Under the pieces are notes generated by a model that was given only the letters and a program-made list of their open reading frames with translations, was not told where the DNA came from and ran no database searches. The translations under genes and the position numbers were made by a program. A stretch of DNA of 54,817 nt, taken from assembly GCA_937916515.1 (NCBI GenBank), contig CALFSX010000140.1:1-54817 (forward strand), written 5' to 3'. Shown piece by piece: positions 46,938 through 54,817 of the stretch. Source of the stretch: an uncultured Planctomycetaceae bacterium. GTDB lineage: Bacteria > Planctomycetota > Planctomycetia > Planctomycetales > Planctomycetaceae. Within the stretch, counting starts at the first letter, position 1. The number at the start of each line of letters is the position of its first letter.

Positions 46938-47999
46938 CTATGTCTGTTGCATCTTAGTCACTCGCCGCAATTCGTCACTTAGAAATCCGGCGTCGGCCGA
47001 TGATTCGATCGTTGCCGCGATCTGGACGGCACAAATGGTGGAATACTTCGGCGGAATCTTTACCAGATCTTTCAGCGTGGTCAAAATCATGGCGTTACCA
47101 GCGGCTTCTGTCTGTTGAACAACGTAGGCCAATTCTTCCGGAGAATAGTGATGGTGGTCCGCAAAGAAACATTCGGTCGCCACGTTTGCACCAATTTGTT
47201 CGCACGTCTTCACAAACGCTGTCGGGTTGCCGATGGCCGTCAGCACTGTCACCGGCTGATTTTTTACCGTCGATATTGATTTGACTACGCCATCTGAACT
47301 TATCAACCCCGTTGGCAAAAATGACACGTGAGCTATCTTCAAGTCTGATGTCGTATTTGCTGCGTGAATAGCGGCACGGATATCGTCCAAAACCGATTCG
47401 TTGACCTGATCTGCTCGAGTAATCAGCGTCAGGTCAGCTCGATTGACGCTGCTGACCGGTTCTCGCAGCAGGCCGCGAGGCAACAAGTGATTGTGGCCGA
47501 ACGGGTTGGTGGCGTCGATCAGCAATATGTTCAAGTCTCTGTGAATGCGGCGATGTTGGAACGCGTCGTCCAGCACGATCACTGACACTTGGTGTTCTTT
47601 GATCAGCTGTTTTGCCGCCAATATTCTATCTGGATTCTGAACGTGAGGCACACCGGGACATAGTCTGTCCAGCACTCGCTTTTCGTCGTTTGTGCCCGTG
47701 TTGTCGGCTCCATAGCCGCGGCTGATAATTCCTGGGCGGTGGCCCTGTTCCGCTAGTATCCGGACGATTTCTGCTACGATCGGCGTTTTTCCGGTGCCGC
47801 CCGTGGTTTGATTGCCAATTGCCACTACCGGCACGTCGACTCGATGTATGGTCTTCCAGCCATGATCAAACGCCAGATTTCTGACCCACATCAGCACGCC
47901 GTATGGCTTTGACATCAACCATAAAAGTCCGCGAGCCATTGTCGCCAGCAAGCCTTGTTGTTGACCGCTTATCAGTCTTTTATAGGCTTGTTCGGACAT
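46938..47999 (-). CDS. lpxK: tetraacyldisaccharide 4'-kinase (353 aa)
   Basis: It phosphorylates the 4' position of the lipid A disaccharide at the inner membrane. An N-terminal amphipathic membrane segment (LLWLMSKPYGVLMWVRNLAF) is followed by the P-loop GNQTTGGTGKTP. Then come the GIISRGYG block, the VLDDAFQHRRIHRDLNI catalytic segment and the LLPRGLLREP motif. At 353 aa it is normal for the family. It points to a lipid-A-type outer membrane in this planctomycete. Other lpx genes are not in the window. Confidence 0.95.
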   Translation of the reverse strand: MSEQAYKRLISGQQQGLLATMARGLLWLMSKPYGVLMWVRNLAFDHGWKTIHRVDVPVVAIGNQTTGGTGKTPIVAEIVRILAEQGHRPGIISRGYGADNTGTNDEKRVLDRLCPGVPHVQNPDRILAAKQLIKEHQVSVIVLDDAFQHRRIHRDLNILLIDATNPFGHNHLLPRGLLREPVSSVNRADLTLITRADQVNESVLDDIRAAIHAANTTSDLKIAHVSFLPTGLISSDGVVKSISTVKNQPVTVLTAIGNPTAFVKTCEQIGANVATECFFADHHHYSPEELAYVVQQTEAAGNAMILTTLKDLVKIPPKYSTICAVQIAATIESSADAGFLSDELRRVTKMQQT

Positions 48000-48153
48000 A
48001 AAACTCTTCTGTTACGTGGTCTTCGTCTGTTTCGCGACAGCTTCGCGGCCTTAACGGTTGTTGTTTTGTGCTTTACTGTAACACTTTAGCCTGCTTTTCC
48101 ACGTCCACTTCGTGCCTGTGCCACGCCTCCTTCCAACATCCTGAGATGTCGTC

Positions 48154-49266
48154 ATGTCCAAAGCTCTGCTTATTCCGTTGTTTTTTTGCCTGATCGCTGG
48201 TTGTACAAAGTCTGATACCAAACCGGCTTCTTCTGCGACTTCGCCTGCCGAACCCGTCAAGGAAAGCTTTGCTGCCGACAATCCTGAAGCCGTGGCCGCG
48301 TTGACCGAACTCGGTGCCGTATTTCAAAAGAATGCTGCTGGAAATATCGTCGAAGTTAATCTTCGAAACACTACTGCCGCTGATGAAGACTTGAAACAAG
48401 TAGCCGTGCTACAGCATGTGACCTCTATTCTGCTGAACGACTTGCCTGTGTCTGATGCCGGTCTGGCCAATCTGGCGACGACCAGCTCTCCCGTTGCCAA
48501 TCTTGATCTTCGAGGCTGTCCGGTCAGCAACGACGGACTTGCTCATTTGAAGGACATGACTTCGCTGAAAGCACTTCGATTCAACGGTGTCAGCGGAAAA
48601 ACCACGGTTGATGATGGCGGTATGGTTCATCTGGCCAAGCTTACCAACCTTAAAGTGCTGGCTCTGGACGGATTATGGGTGAGCGAAGTTGGCTTTGAAT
48701 CGCTGGATCAACTGCTGAACATCGAAGAACTTTATATGAAATCCACCACGATCAGTGACGATGGACTGCAACTGCTGGCACGTTATCCGAAGCTTAAAAA
48801 GCTGCGACTTGCCTTTAATCAGATTTCAAACGATGGCCTGGCTCATCTGTCTGCCATTCAAACGCTGGAAGAACTGGACCTCAGCGAAAACTCGCAAATC
48901 TCTGACGCTGGTTTGACTCATCTGGCAAACCTGACCGCCATGAAAAAGTTGAATCTGTGGCGTCTGGCGATCACCGACGATGGTGTGTCCAATCTGGCAA
49001 AGCTGGTCAACCTGGAATGGCTGAATCTGGACAACACTCAATTATCAGATGCTGGTTTGCCGTCGCTAAAGAACATGACACAGCTCACCTTTTTGCATCT
49101 GGGATCTACCACCGTTTCTGACGTCGGTCTGCCGTCTTTGGAAGGGTTGACCGCTTTGAAAGATCTTAAAGTCACTCGCACGGCTGTCACCGAAAAAGGT
49201 GTCGCCTTATTACAGCCCAAATTACCTAATACAAAAATTCAACTGCTGTACATTGAGGGCGAGTAA
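48154..49266 (+). CDS. leucine-rich-repeat lipoprotein (370 aa)
   Basis: A lipobox (FFCLIAGC) makes it a surface or periplasmic lipoprotein. After a short low-complexity linker it contains about ten RNI-type leucine-rich repeats of about 24 residues (L-x-x-L-x-L-x-x-T-x-V-S-D-x-G-L), for example NLEWLNLDNTQLSDAGLPSL. These form a solenoid for protein binding. The partner is unknown. It is the last plus-strand gene before the composition switch, and its third codon positions are rich in T and C. Confidence 0.88.
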   Translation: MSKALLIPLFFCLIAGCTKSDTKPASSATSPAEPVKESFAADNPEAVAALTELGAVFQKNAAGNIVEVNLRNTTAADEDLKQVAVLQHVTSILLNDLPVSDAGLANLATTSSPVANLDLRGCPVSNDGLAHLKDMTSLKALRFNGVSGKTTVDDGGMVHLAKLTNLKVLALDGLWVSEVGFESLDQLLNIEELYMKSTTISDDGLQLLARYPKLKKLRLAFNQISNDGLAHLSAIQTLEELDLSENSQISDAGLTHLANLTAMKKLNLWRLAITDDGVSNLAKLVNLEWLNLDNTQLSDAGLPSLKNMTQLTFLHLGSTTVSDVGLPSLEGLTALKDLKVTRTAVTEKGVALLQPKLPNTKIQLLYIEGE

Positions 49267-49321
49267 GACGATCTTCGAGTCTCCTGGTGATTATGAGGCG
49301 TTGGTCCGCCTGAATATTACC

Positions 49322-49495
49322 AGCGACAACGGAGCGGCTCGGCGATTGAAGCGTTCCAAGTCTTGTTGCCATCTACGCCGTTGGCGTCTACGGCGAACCC
49401 TTGTTGCCCGTAGCGACAACGGAGCGGTTCGGCGATTACAGCGTTCCACGTCTTGTTGCAAACCACGCCACTGGGTCAACGGCGAAGCCCTTGTG
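49322..49495 (+). repeat. dispersed 88-bp element, units 6 and 7 in tandem
   Basis: Two units (AGCGACAACGGAGCGG at 49322 and again at 49412, period 90 bp) follow the LRR gene. The second ends AAGCCCTTGT just before the first DnaA-box-like site. They are diverged from each other and from the 13-18 kb copies. Confidence 0.9.
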
Positions 49496-49830
49496 AGGTT
49501 ATCAACAGATTTGTTGATAACTTGTTGATCACCTTATCAGCGAGGCTGGGTTTCAGCGGTGTCTGTCCACCTGCTCTTTTTCCCTTGCCGATGGCTGTTG
49601 ATATCAGTTGCTTTTTAACAACAGCCTTTGGGCTCTGTTTACCGCTGCTTTCAAACAGTTATTCACTCGACTTGTCGTTACTTAAATTGTTACTGCGTAA
49701 ATCTTTACGTCTTGTTATCTGTAAGTTATCAACAAATCGTCGGGCCTATATTAATACTAATACTTTATTAATTTTTGTTCTTAGAAAACCAACGCTTCTG
49801 ATCGATCTATCGATTTAGCCTACCGTTCTT
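49496..49830. other. candidate replication origin (oriC-like region)
   Basis: A gene-free AT-rich segment. Exact TTATCAACA sites (one mismatch from the DnaA box TTATCCACA) lie at 49499-49507 (+), 49512-49520 (-) and 49726-49734 (+). The first two form an inverted pair. One-off variants lie at 49523-49531, 49596-49604 and 49659-49667 (TTATTCACT). An A/T tract with repeated TAATAC (49747-49788) could be the unwinding element. The strand-composition switch of neighbouring genes falls exactly within this gap. No dnaA, dnaN or gidA is adjacent, so confirmation by cumulative skew is required. Confidence 0.6.
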
Positions 49831-49845
49831 TGATCGATTCAGACG

Positions 49846-49879
49846 CCACGGCTGCTGTTTGAAAAAGCAACAGCCGTGG
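49846..49879 (-). terminator. terminator after Gfo/Idh gene
   Basis: CCACGGCTG pairs with CAGCCGTGG over 9 bp, with further pairing inside. It lies 22 bp beyond the stop codon at 49901 on the minus strand. A U-tract is absent outside the stem. Confidence 0.7.
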
Positions 49880-49900
49880 GTTTCTGAATGCTATGACAGA

Positions 49901-51211
49901 TCAGACCTCCCAGCCTGCTCTGTACGTCTTTGTAATGTAGGCATCGGCTTCTGGGCAGTTTGTCGCCTTCAAGGCGGCAGCGTCCCATTCAAGGGCCTTG
50001 CCGGTCCGATAAGCGACGTTACCGAGCAACACGGTTTCTGTGAGTGCTCCCGAATAATCAAAGTTGCAGGTGGTTGGCGAACCGTCCTTGCAGGCTTTAA
50101 TCCATTCCTGATGATGCCCTATGGAAGCCGGGATGGTCTGTTCTGGTGGCTTAAAAGAGGCAAACTTTTCCGATGGGAACAGTCGGTAACGGCTATAGTC
50201 GGAATAAAGCTTTCCTTCGGTACCAACAAACATCACACCGTTGGCAGGAACGCGTTCGCCGGCGACTTCCTTAGGAATCATATCGCCGTCGTACCATGTC
50301 AGATTGCAGGCAGAAAGTTTGCCCCTGGCAGGGAATTTGTACTTCACCGTCAGACCGGTCGGAGCCATCTCTTCATGAACGGCGGCACCGAACGCTTCGC
50401 AATGAGTCGGATGTCGCAGTTTCAGAGCCCAAAATGGCAGGTCCATATAGTGGCAAGCCATGTCGCCAAGAGTGCCCTGACCGAATTGCCAGAATCGACG
50501 CCATTGAGCTGGATGATATCGGCCAGCAACATATGGTCGCACTTCAGCAGGGCCGAGCCACAGGTCCCAGTTCAGGTATTCCGGCGGAGCCTCTTCGACG
50601 CCCGTCAATTCAGTGATGCCCCAGCCTTTGCCGACCCACACGTGAACGTCAGTGACGTCACCGATGGCACCGCTTTCGATGATTTCGACGACTCGTCGAT
50701 AGTTATCGCCAGCGTGAATCTGAGTACCAAGCTGAGTTGCCACGCCCGCTTTGGCAGCGGCTTCAGCGATGATACGAGCTTCTCGAACGGTGTGCGTGAG
50801 TGGTTTTTCGCAATACACATGCTTACCAGCATTGATTGCTCTAATTGTCGCTGGAGCATGATGATGGTCAGTAGTTGCGACAGTGACGGCGTCAATCTTG
50901 TCGCCTTCAGCGTCCAGCATTTCTCGATAGTCAGCGTAGGTGCGAGGTTCCAACGACTTCTTTTCGATTAACATCGCTTTAGAGCGTTCAAGGTAGCGAG
51001 AGTCGATATCGCAGATGGCGACGATGTTTTCAGACATGACACCATCGACGTCGGCTGCCGCTCTATTGGCAGTACCGATACATGCGATGTTGAGCTTTTC
51101 GAGAGGGTTATTGCTGGCAGCGGAAGCTGTACCGTTGGCATGTAAACCAGCAGCAAAAGCAGCGGTGGCGGCGGTCGTCTGGATGAAATCACGACGAGTT
51201 TGTTGAGTCAT
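49901..51211 (-). CDS. Gfo/Idh/MocA-family oxidoreductase, Tat-exported (436 aa)
   Basis: The N-terminus MTQQTRRDFIQTTAATAAFA is a twin-arginine signal, so the folded, cofactor-loaded enzyme is exported. The Rossmann NAD(P) site (NIACIGTANRA) is followed by VAICDIDSRYLER, DHHHAPATIRAINAGKHVYC and the family's catalytic EKPL motif. The C-terminal half is the family's beta-sheet domain. It probably acts on a sugar or cyclitol outside the cytoplasm; the substrate is unknown. Third codon positions are T/C-rich, unlike minus-strand genes to the left of 49.3 kb. Confidence 0.93.
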   Translation of the reverse strand: MTQQTRRDFIQTTAATAAFAAGLHANGTASAASNNPLEKLNIACIGTANRAAADVDGVMSENIVAICDIDSRYLERSKAMLIEKKSLEPRTYADYREMLDAEGDKIDAVTVATTDHHHAPATIRAINAGKHVYCEKPLTHTVREARIIAEAAAKAGVATQLGTQIHAGDNYRRVVEIIESGAIGDVTDVHVWVGKGWGITELTGVEEAPPEYLNWDLWLGPAEVRPYVAGRYHPAQWRRFWQFGQGTLGDMACHYMDLPFWALKLRHPTHCEAFGAAVHEEMAPTGLTVKYKFPARGKLSACNLTWYDGDMIPKEVAGERVPANGVMFVGTEGKLYSDYSRYRLFPSEKFASFKPPEQTIPASIGHHQEWIKACKDGSPTTCNFDYSGALTETVLLGNVAYRTGKALEWDAAALKATNCPEADAYITKTYRAGWEV

Positions 51212-51348
51212 GGAGGGCTCCTTGAGGCAGGAAAGAAGTTAAGCGAAGTGTCGAGCATACGTAAACAAGGCAGTAGTTCGCAAGAAAAGGGTTAAGAAAG
51301 GGCGGCGTCGGCAACAAGGAAAGAGCAAATGCTGGTAATCTCAAGGCC

Positions 51349-52953
51349 ATGTCACAGCACTACCAAAATATGATCATCGGTCAGGGATTAGCGGGATCCG
51401 CAATCGCCTGGAGACTTCACTGGTCGGGCGAAAGTGTGCTGTTGATAGACGCCGACGAGCCTGACACAGCATCGCGTGTCGCCGCTGGACTGATAACACC
51501 AGTGACCGGAAAAAGACTGGTGAGGTCGCCAGATTTTGAACAGTATTGGAAGGAAGCGACTTCGTTTTATAGGCGAGTCGAACAGACGACGGGCACAGCG
51601 TTCTTTGAAGAAACGCCAATGATCCGATTGCTGGATCCCGAAACAGCGGAAGCTTTGAGCAGCTTAAAAGATGGCGCAGAGCCATGGGAAGGCAGACTAC
51701 AGTCAGGCGGTCAAGTAAAGACAGGCGTGAAATTGACACAGGCCGGGCGATTGAACGTTTTAAGGTATCTGGACGCGACAAGAGCATATTTTGACGCTGC
51801 AGACAGTTACAGAACAGCGAAAGTGGTCGTGGAAAAAGACATCGATATAGGAGCAAAGATTTGTTGGAAAGCGTTAAACGTTACGGCAGATCGATTGATC
51901 CTATGTCAGGGATCAGAGCAAAGCGGACTGTTTCCAGACGTGCCGAATAATCGAAGTCATGGAGACATATTGAAGGTAAGAATAAAAGATTACCAACGGA
52001 CCGAAGTCGTCCATAAAAGCATATGGATCGCAGCAGAGAAGAACGGCGATCAGACGGTAGGCAGTACTTACGACTGGACGAATCTAACAGGTGGCATCAG
52101 CACGGCAGGGAAAAAGGAAGTGTTGAACAAGCTGAGCGGATTGGTAGACGGCGATGTGGAAGTAGTGGATCACAAGTCGGGTGTGAGACCGACGATGAAG
52201 GATTATGAACCAGTATTGGGATGTCATCCGAACAGCACCAACGTGTTCATATTCAACGGACTTGGATCGAAGGGAAGTTTAAAGGCCCCAAAGTTGGCCT
52301 CTGATTTGGAACAGTTCATGTCTGGTCAGTCACCCGTTGATCAATCGATAAACTATCAACGTTTGGTGAAGAAAGAATTGGGCAGACGACCGCTGACAAA
52401 GTTGGCTCAGGAAGCAGTAGCATCTGTAGTTTGTAATGGCGACACAGCGATCGACGGAACAGTCGGTAACGGATTTGACACCTGTTTTCTGGCAGAAAAG
52501 GTCGGCGATACCGGGCAAGTGATCGGTTTCGACGTTCAGAAAAAGGCCATAGAATCAACGCTGGAGCGTTTAAAAGCGACCGGCTTCAATAACGTTCAGC
52601 TACTGCTTGAAAGTCATGAAAAGATAGCTTCGATTGTCGCAAAGAACACTGTAAAGGCAGTGATGTTCAATCTTGGCTACCTTCCAGGAGGCGACCATTC
52701 GTTGATCACAGAACCCCGATCATCGACCAAGGGGATAGCAGCTGCGATCGAAACATTGACGAACGATGGTATACTGACGGTGCTGGCGTACAGAGGTCAT
52801 AGTGGTGGCGAAGAAGAGTTTACAGCAGTCGAACGGTTGTTACAGCAATATTCAGACAAGCATGCAGTGGAACGAATAGACAGCACACCACCCAAGCCCA
52901 CTTCACCAGTATTGTTCGTGCTAAAGCTAAAGAAGCAGGGCAGAAGGAAATAG
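51349..52953 (+). CDS. fusion of FAD-dependent oxidoreductase (MnmC1-like) and SAM methyltransferase (YtqB/MnmM-like), 534 aa
   Basis: Residues 1-335 are a DAO-type FAD domain with the dinucleotide motif IIGQGLAGSAIAWRL, AAGLITPVTGKR, the GVRPTMKDYEPVLG block and the LGSKGSLKAPKLASD tail. The last two resemble the end of E. coli MnmC's oxidase half. Residues 350-534 are a class I methyltransferase: motif I AIDGTVGNGFDT (367-378), acidic GFDVQKKA (Asp395), NLGYLPGGD and YRGHSGGEEE. This is the pattern of the YtqB/rRNA_methylase family, now known as MnmM. Together they could convert cmnm5U34 to nm5U34 and then mnm5U34 in tRNA. The domain order is the reverse of MnmC, and the methyltransferase is of another family. 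The combined role is inferred. Confidence 0.8.
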   Translation: MSQHYQNMIIGQGLAGSAIAWRLHWSGESVLLIDADEPDTASRVAAGLITPVTGKRLVRSPDFEQYWKEATSFYRRVEQTTGTAFFEETPMIRLLDPETAEALSSLKDGAEPWEGRLQSGGQVKTGVKLTQAGRLNVLRYLDATRAYFDAADSYRTAKVVVEKDIDIGAKICWKALNVTADRLILCQGSEQSGLFPDVPNNRSHGDILKVRIKDYQRTEVVHKSIWIAAEKNGDQTVGSTYDWTNLTGGISTAGKKEVLNKLSGLVDGDVEVVDHKSGVRPTMKDYEPVLGCHPNSTNVFIFNGLGSKGSLKAPKLASDLEQFMSGQSPVDQSINYQRLVKKELGRRPLTKLAQEAVASVVCNGDTAIDGTVGNGFDTCFLAEKVGDTGQVIGFDVQKKAIESTLERLKATGFNNVQLLLESHEKIASIVAKNTVKAVMFNLGYLPGGDHSLITEPRSSTKGIAAAIETLTNDGILTVLAYRGHSGGEEEFTAVERLLQQYSDKHAVERIDSTPPKPTSPVLFVLKLKKQGRRK

Positions 52954-53005
52954 CACAAGCGATAGAGCGGTAAAGTTAGTGACCAGAAGCAGAGTGAAGG
53001 AAACG

Positions 53006-54778
53006 ATGAAGAAAAGCGTGTTGATATTGATGGCGTTTGCGGCGGCGTTTGGACGCATGGCCATCGGTGCCGATCGCCCCAATGTATTGGTCATATTGAC
53101 AGATGACCAGGGCTGGGGTGATTTGTCAATGAACGGCAACACCAACTTAAGCACACCGAATATCGATCAGTTGGGCAAAGAAGGAGCAGTCTTCGACCGC
53201 TTCTATGTCTGTCCGGTATGCTCACCAACACGAGCAGAATTTTTGACAGGCAGATATCATCCCAGAGGCCGCGTTTACAGCACATCGGCGGGCGGCGAAC
53301 GACTTGATCTTGATGAAGTGACGATAGCAGAAACGTTTAAAGCCAGCGGATACCGAACAGCGGCCTTCGGAAAATGGCACAACGGTATGCAGTATCCGTA
53401 CCATCCCAACGGTCGAGGCTTCGACGAATTCTATGGCTTCTGTTCAGGTCATTGGGGCAACTACTGGAAGCCGATGCTGGAACACAATGGCGAAATCGTA
53501 GCAGGTGAAGGCTTCATTGTTGATGACCTGACAGATCACGCGATTAAGGTGATCGAACAGAAAAGCGATCAGCCTTTCTTCGTTTATGTGCCCTACAACA
53601 CACCGCATTCGCCGATGCAGGTACCGGATCGATGGTGGAACAAGTTTAAAGACGCTGAACTAAAACTTCACAACGTGAACAACGAGGGAAAAGAAGACAT
53701 AGATCACATCAAAGCAGCGTTGGCGATGTGTGAAAACATCGATTGGAACGTTGGTCGATTGATGGAGTCGTTGAAAACAAGCGGTAAGACTGATAACACG
53801 ATAGTGGTCTATTTCAGCGACAACGGACCAAACGGAACCCGTTGGAACGGCGGCATGAAAGGCCGCAAAGGATCGACAGATGAAGGTGGTGTAAGATCAC
53901 CGTGCATCGTCCGGTGGCCATCAGTCGTTAAACCAGGACAACGCATCACCATTAATGCCGCAGCGATCGATCTTCACCCAACATTGGCGGCGATGGCAAA
54001 TATTAGTGCTGTCAATAAACAACCTTTTGATGGTCAGGATCTGGCACCGTTGATCATGAATGACGGTATTTTTAACGGCAACGCCTGGCCAATAGAAGAA
54101 CGCATGATCGTGTCACACTGGAACGGGAAAGTGAGCATAAAAAAAGGTCGCTTAAGGCTGGGCAACGACGGGAAGTTGTATGACGTCGAAGCTGATCCCG
54201 GGCAACAGCACGATGTCTCACAAAAACATGCGGTGGACTATAAAAGAATGAATACCGTTCTTGGTTACTACAAAGAACAAGTGCTGCCAGGTTATGACGA
54301 CAACCGACGACCGTTTGTGATCGCTCATCCCGATAGCCAGAATACTCAGATACCAGCCAGAGACGGAAAAGAGCACGGCGGAATCAAACGCTCCAATCGC
54401 TTTCCGAACAGTTCGTACTTTACCAACTGGACTTCCATAGAAGACAGCATCACGTGGAACGCTGAAATACTAACCAGCGGTACCTATGAAGTTGAATTGT
54501 TCTATACTTGTCCACAGGGTGATGAAGGATCGACCGTACAGCTATCATTCAACAACGACCAGCTATCAGGAACCGTCAACGCTGCGGCACCGGCAGTGAT
54601 CATAGGAGCCGCGGAAGACAGAGTTAAACGGTCGGAATCTTATGAGCAGAACTGGTCACGACAAATACTTGGTGACATAAAACTAACGGCAGGCTCAGGA
54701 ACATTAACACTGGCAGCGACGAAGATACCGGGAAGCTCAGTGATGGATTTTCGTTTGATGATGCTGCGTAGAAAATAA
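53006..54778 (+). CDS. arylsulfatase with C-terminal beta-sandwich domain (590 aa)
   Basis: The start at 53006 has GAAGG at ideal distance, and MKKSVLILMAFAAAFGRMAI forms the signal peptide. The sulfatase core (about 22-430) begins RPNVLVILTDDQGWGD and has the formylglycine motif VCSPTRAEF (Cys72; CxPxR). It continues with GKWHNG, PYNTPHSPM, SDNGPNG and the late metal-binding KGRKGSTDEGGVRSP region. After the core, residues 440-590 form an extra beta-sandwich (WTSIEDSITWNAEIL ... YEVELFYTCPQGDEGSTVQL), resembling carbohydrate-binding domains. It likely acts on sulfated glycans outside the cell. It lies 52 bp after the fusion gene on the same strand. Confidence 0.94.
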   Translation: MKKSVLILMAFAAAFGRMAIGADRPNVLVILTDDQGWGDLSMNGNTNLSTPNIDQLGKEGAVFDRFYVCPVCSPTRAEFLTGRYHPRGRVYSTSAGGERLDLDEVTIAETFKASGYRTAAFGKWHNGMQYPYHPNGRGFDEFYGFCSGHWGNYWKPMLEHNGEIVAGEGFIVDDLTDHAIKVIEQKSDQPFFVYVPYNTPHSPMQVPDRWWNKFKDAELKLHNVNNEGKEDIDHIKAALAMCENIDWNVGRLMESLKTSGKTDNTIVVYFSDNGPNGTRWNGGMKGRKGSTDEGGVRSPCIVRWPSVVKPGQRITINAAAIDLHPTLAAMANISAVNKQPFDGQDLAPLIMNDGIFNGNAWPIEERMIVSHWNGKVSIKKGRLRLGNDGKLYDVEADPGQQHDVSQKHAVDYKRMNTVLGYYKEQVLPGYDDNRRPFVIAHPDSQNTQIPARDGKEHGGIKRSNRFPNSSYFTNWTSIEDSITWNAEILTSGTYEVELFYTCPQGDEGSTVQLSFNNDQLSGTVNAAAPAVIIGAAEDRVKRSESYEQNWSRQILGDIKLTAGSGTLTLAATKIPGSSVMDFRLMMLRRK

Positions 54779-54817
54779 TGTTTGCCGGAATGAAACAGGG
54801 CAAGGCGAATAACAACC

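Noticed and set aside
51349-54778. Horizontally acquired island (different codon choice from the left side)
   Set aside because: The change in third-position bases depends on strand and reverses for the minus-strand neighbour, which fits a replication-strand effect better than foreign origin.
54790-54817. ATG at the right edge of the window as the start of another gene
   Set aside because: Only nine codons are visible and no clear ribosome site precedes it; cannot be supported.

Overview
The window reads as chromosomal DNA of a marine-type planctomycete (order Planctomycetales). The lineage call rests on gene content: a PVC-type dehydrogenase/HEAT/cytochrome c protein, FGly sulfatases, DUF5077/DUF3472 and PQQ-propeller secreted proteins, a Ser/Thr kinase with a fused multi-pass membrane domain divergently paired with an ECF sigma factor, an N-terminal NPFAAP-type membrane protein, a Tat-exported Gfo/Idh/MocA oxidoreductase and dockerin-like duplicated EF-hand segments. 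The genus cannot be fixed from the sequence alone.

Layout. 0-7.4 kb (minus strand): a small secreted ORF, a hexamer microsatellite, the PVC cytochrome protein, a sulfatase, a DUF3472 protein and a TVP38/DedA membrane protein. 7.4-10.6 kb (plus): a secreted HExxHxxH metalloprotein and a secreted esterase. 10.7-13.3 kb (minus): a membrane-anchored thioredoxin whose first active-site Cys codon is TGA (candidate selenoprotein), the atl-ung repair pair and a secreted CARDB-like protein. 13.3-18.3 kb: two almost identical 0.8-kb direct repeats, each with a Cys/Tyr/His-rich secreted protein gene, flank the kinase/sigma pair. 18.3-22 kb: an alpha/beta hydrolase, a secreted unknown and a trypsin-like protease. 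22.2-28.1 kb: a 1982-residue soluble hybrid histidine kinase with about ten PAS and two GAF domains. 28.7-35 kb: MFS transporter, membrane protein, TraB-like lipoprotein, PQQ propeller and a secreted unknown. 35.3-41.5 kb: housekeeping genes icd (monomeric), pilT, hisF, aroB and folA. 42-45.4 kb: a small secreted protein and an ELWxxDGT/dockerin gene cut off at its 5' end by a decayed IS4-family element. 45.4-49.3 kb: a MoxR/MgChl-type AAA ATPase, lpxK and an LRR lipoprotein. 49.3-49.9 kb: a gene-free AT-rich segment with DnaA-box-like sites. 49.9-54.8 kb: a Gfo/Idh oxidoreductase, an FAD-oxidoreductase/methyltransferase fusion and a second sulfatase.

Four things stand out. (1) The TGA-interrupted thioredoxin has its TGA at the nucleophilic position of the CxxC motif and a 6-bp hairpin with a GUG loop 27 nt downstream, as expected for a bacterial SECIS. 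(2) The segment at 49.3-49.9 kb coincides with a switch in strand composition: third codon positions of plus-strand genes are pyrimidine-rich to its left and purine-rich to its right, with the opposite for minus-strand genes, and most genes on the left point away from it. This makes it a candidate replication origin. (3) The 534-aa fusion joins an MnmC1-like FAD domain to a YtqB/MnmM-like methyltransferase and looks like a re-invented MnmC for tRNA wobble-uridine modification. (4) A dispersed element of about 88 bp occurs seven times, often next to stop codons and twice as tandem pairs.

Start codons were moved inward from the longest open frame wherever a signal peptide, family alignment or ribosome-binding site supported it. 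No tRNA, rRNA or CRISPR array was found.
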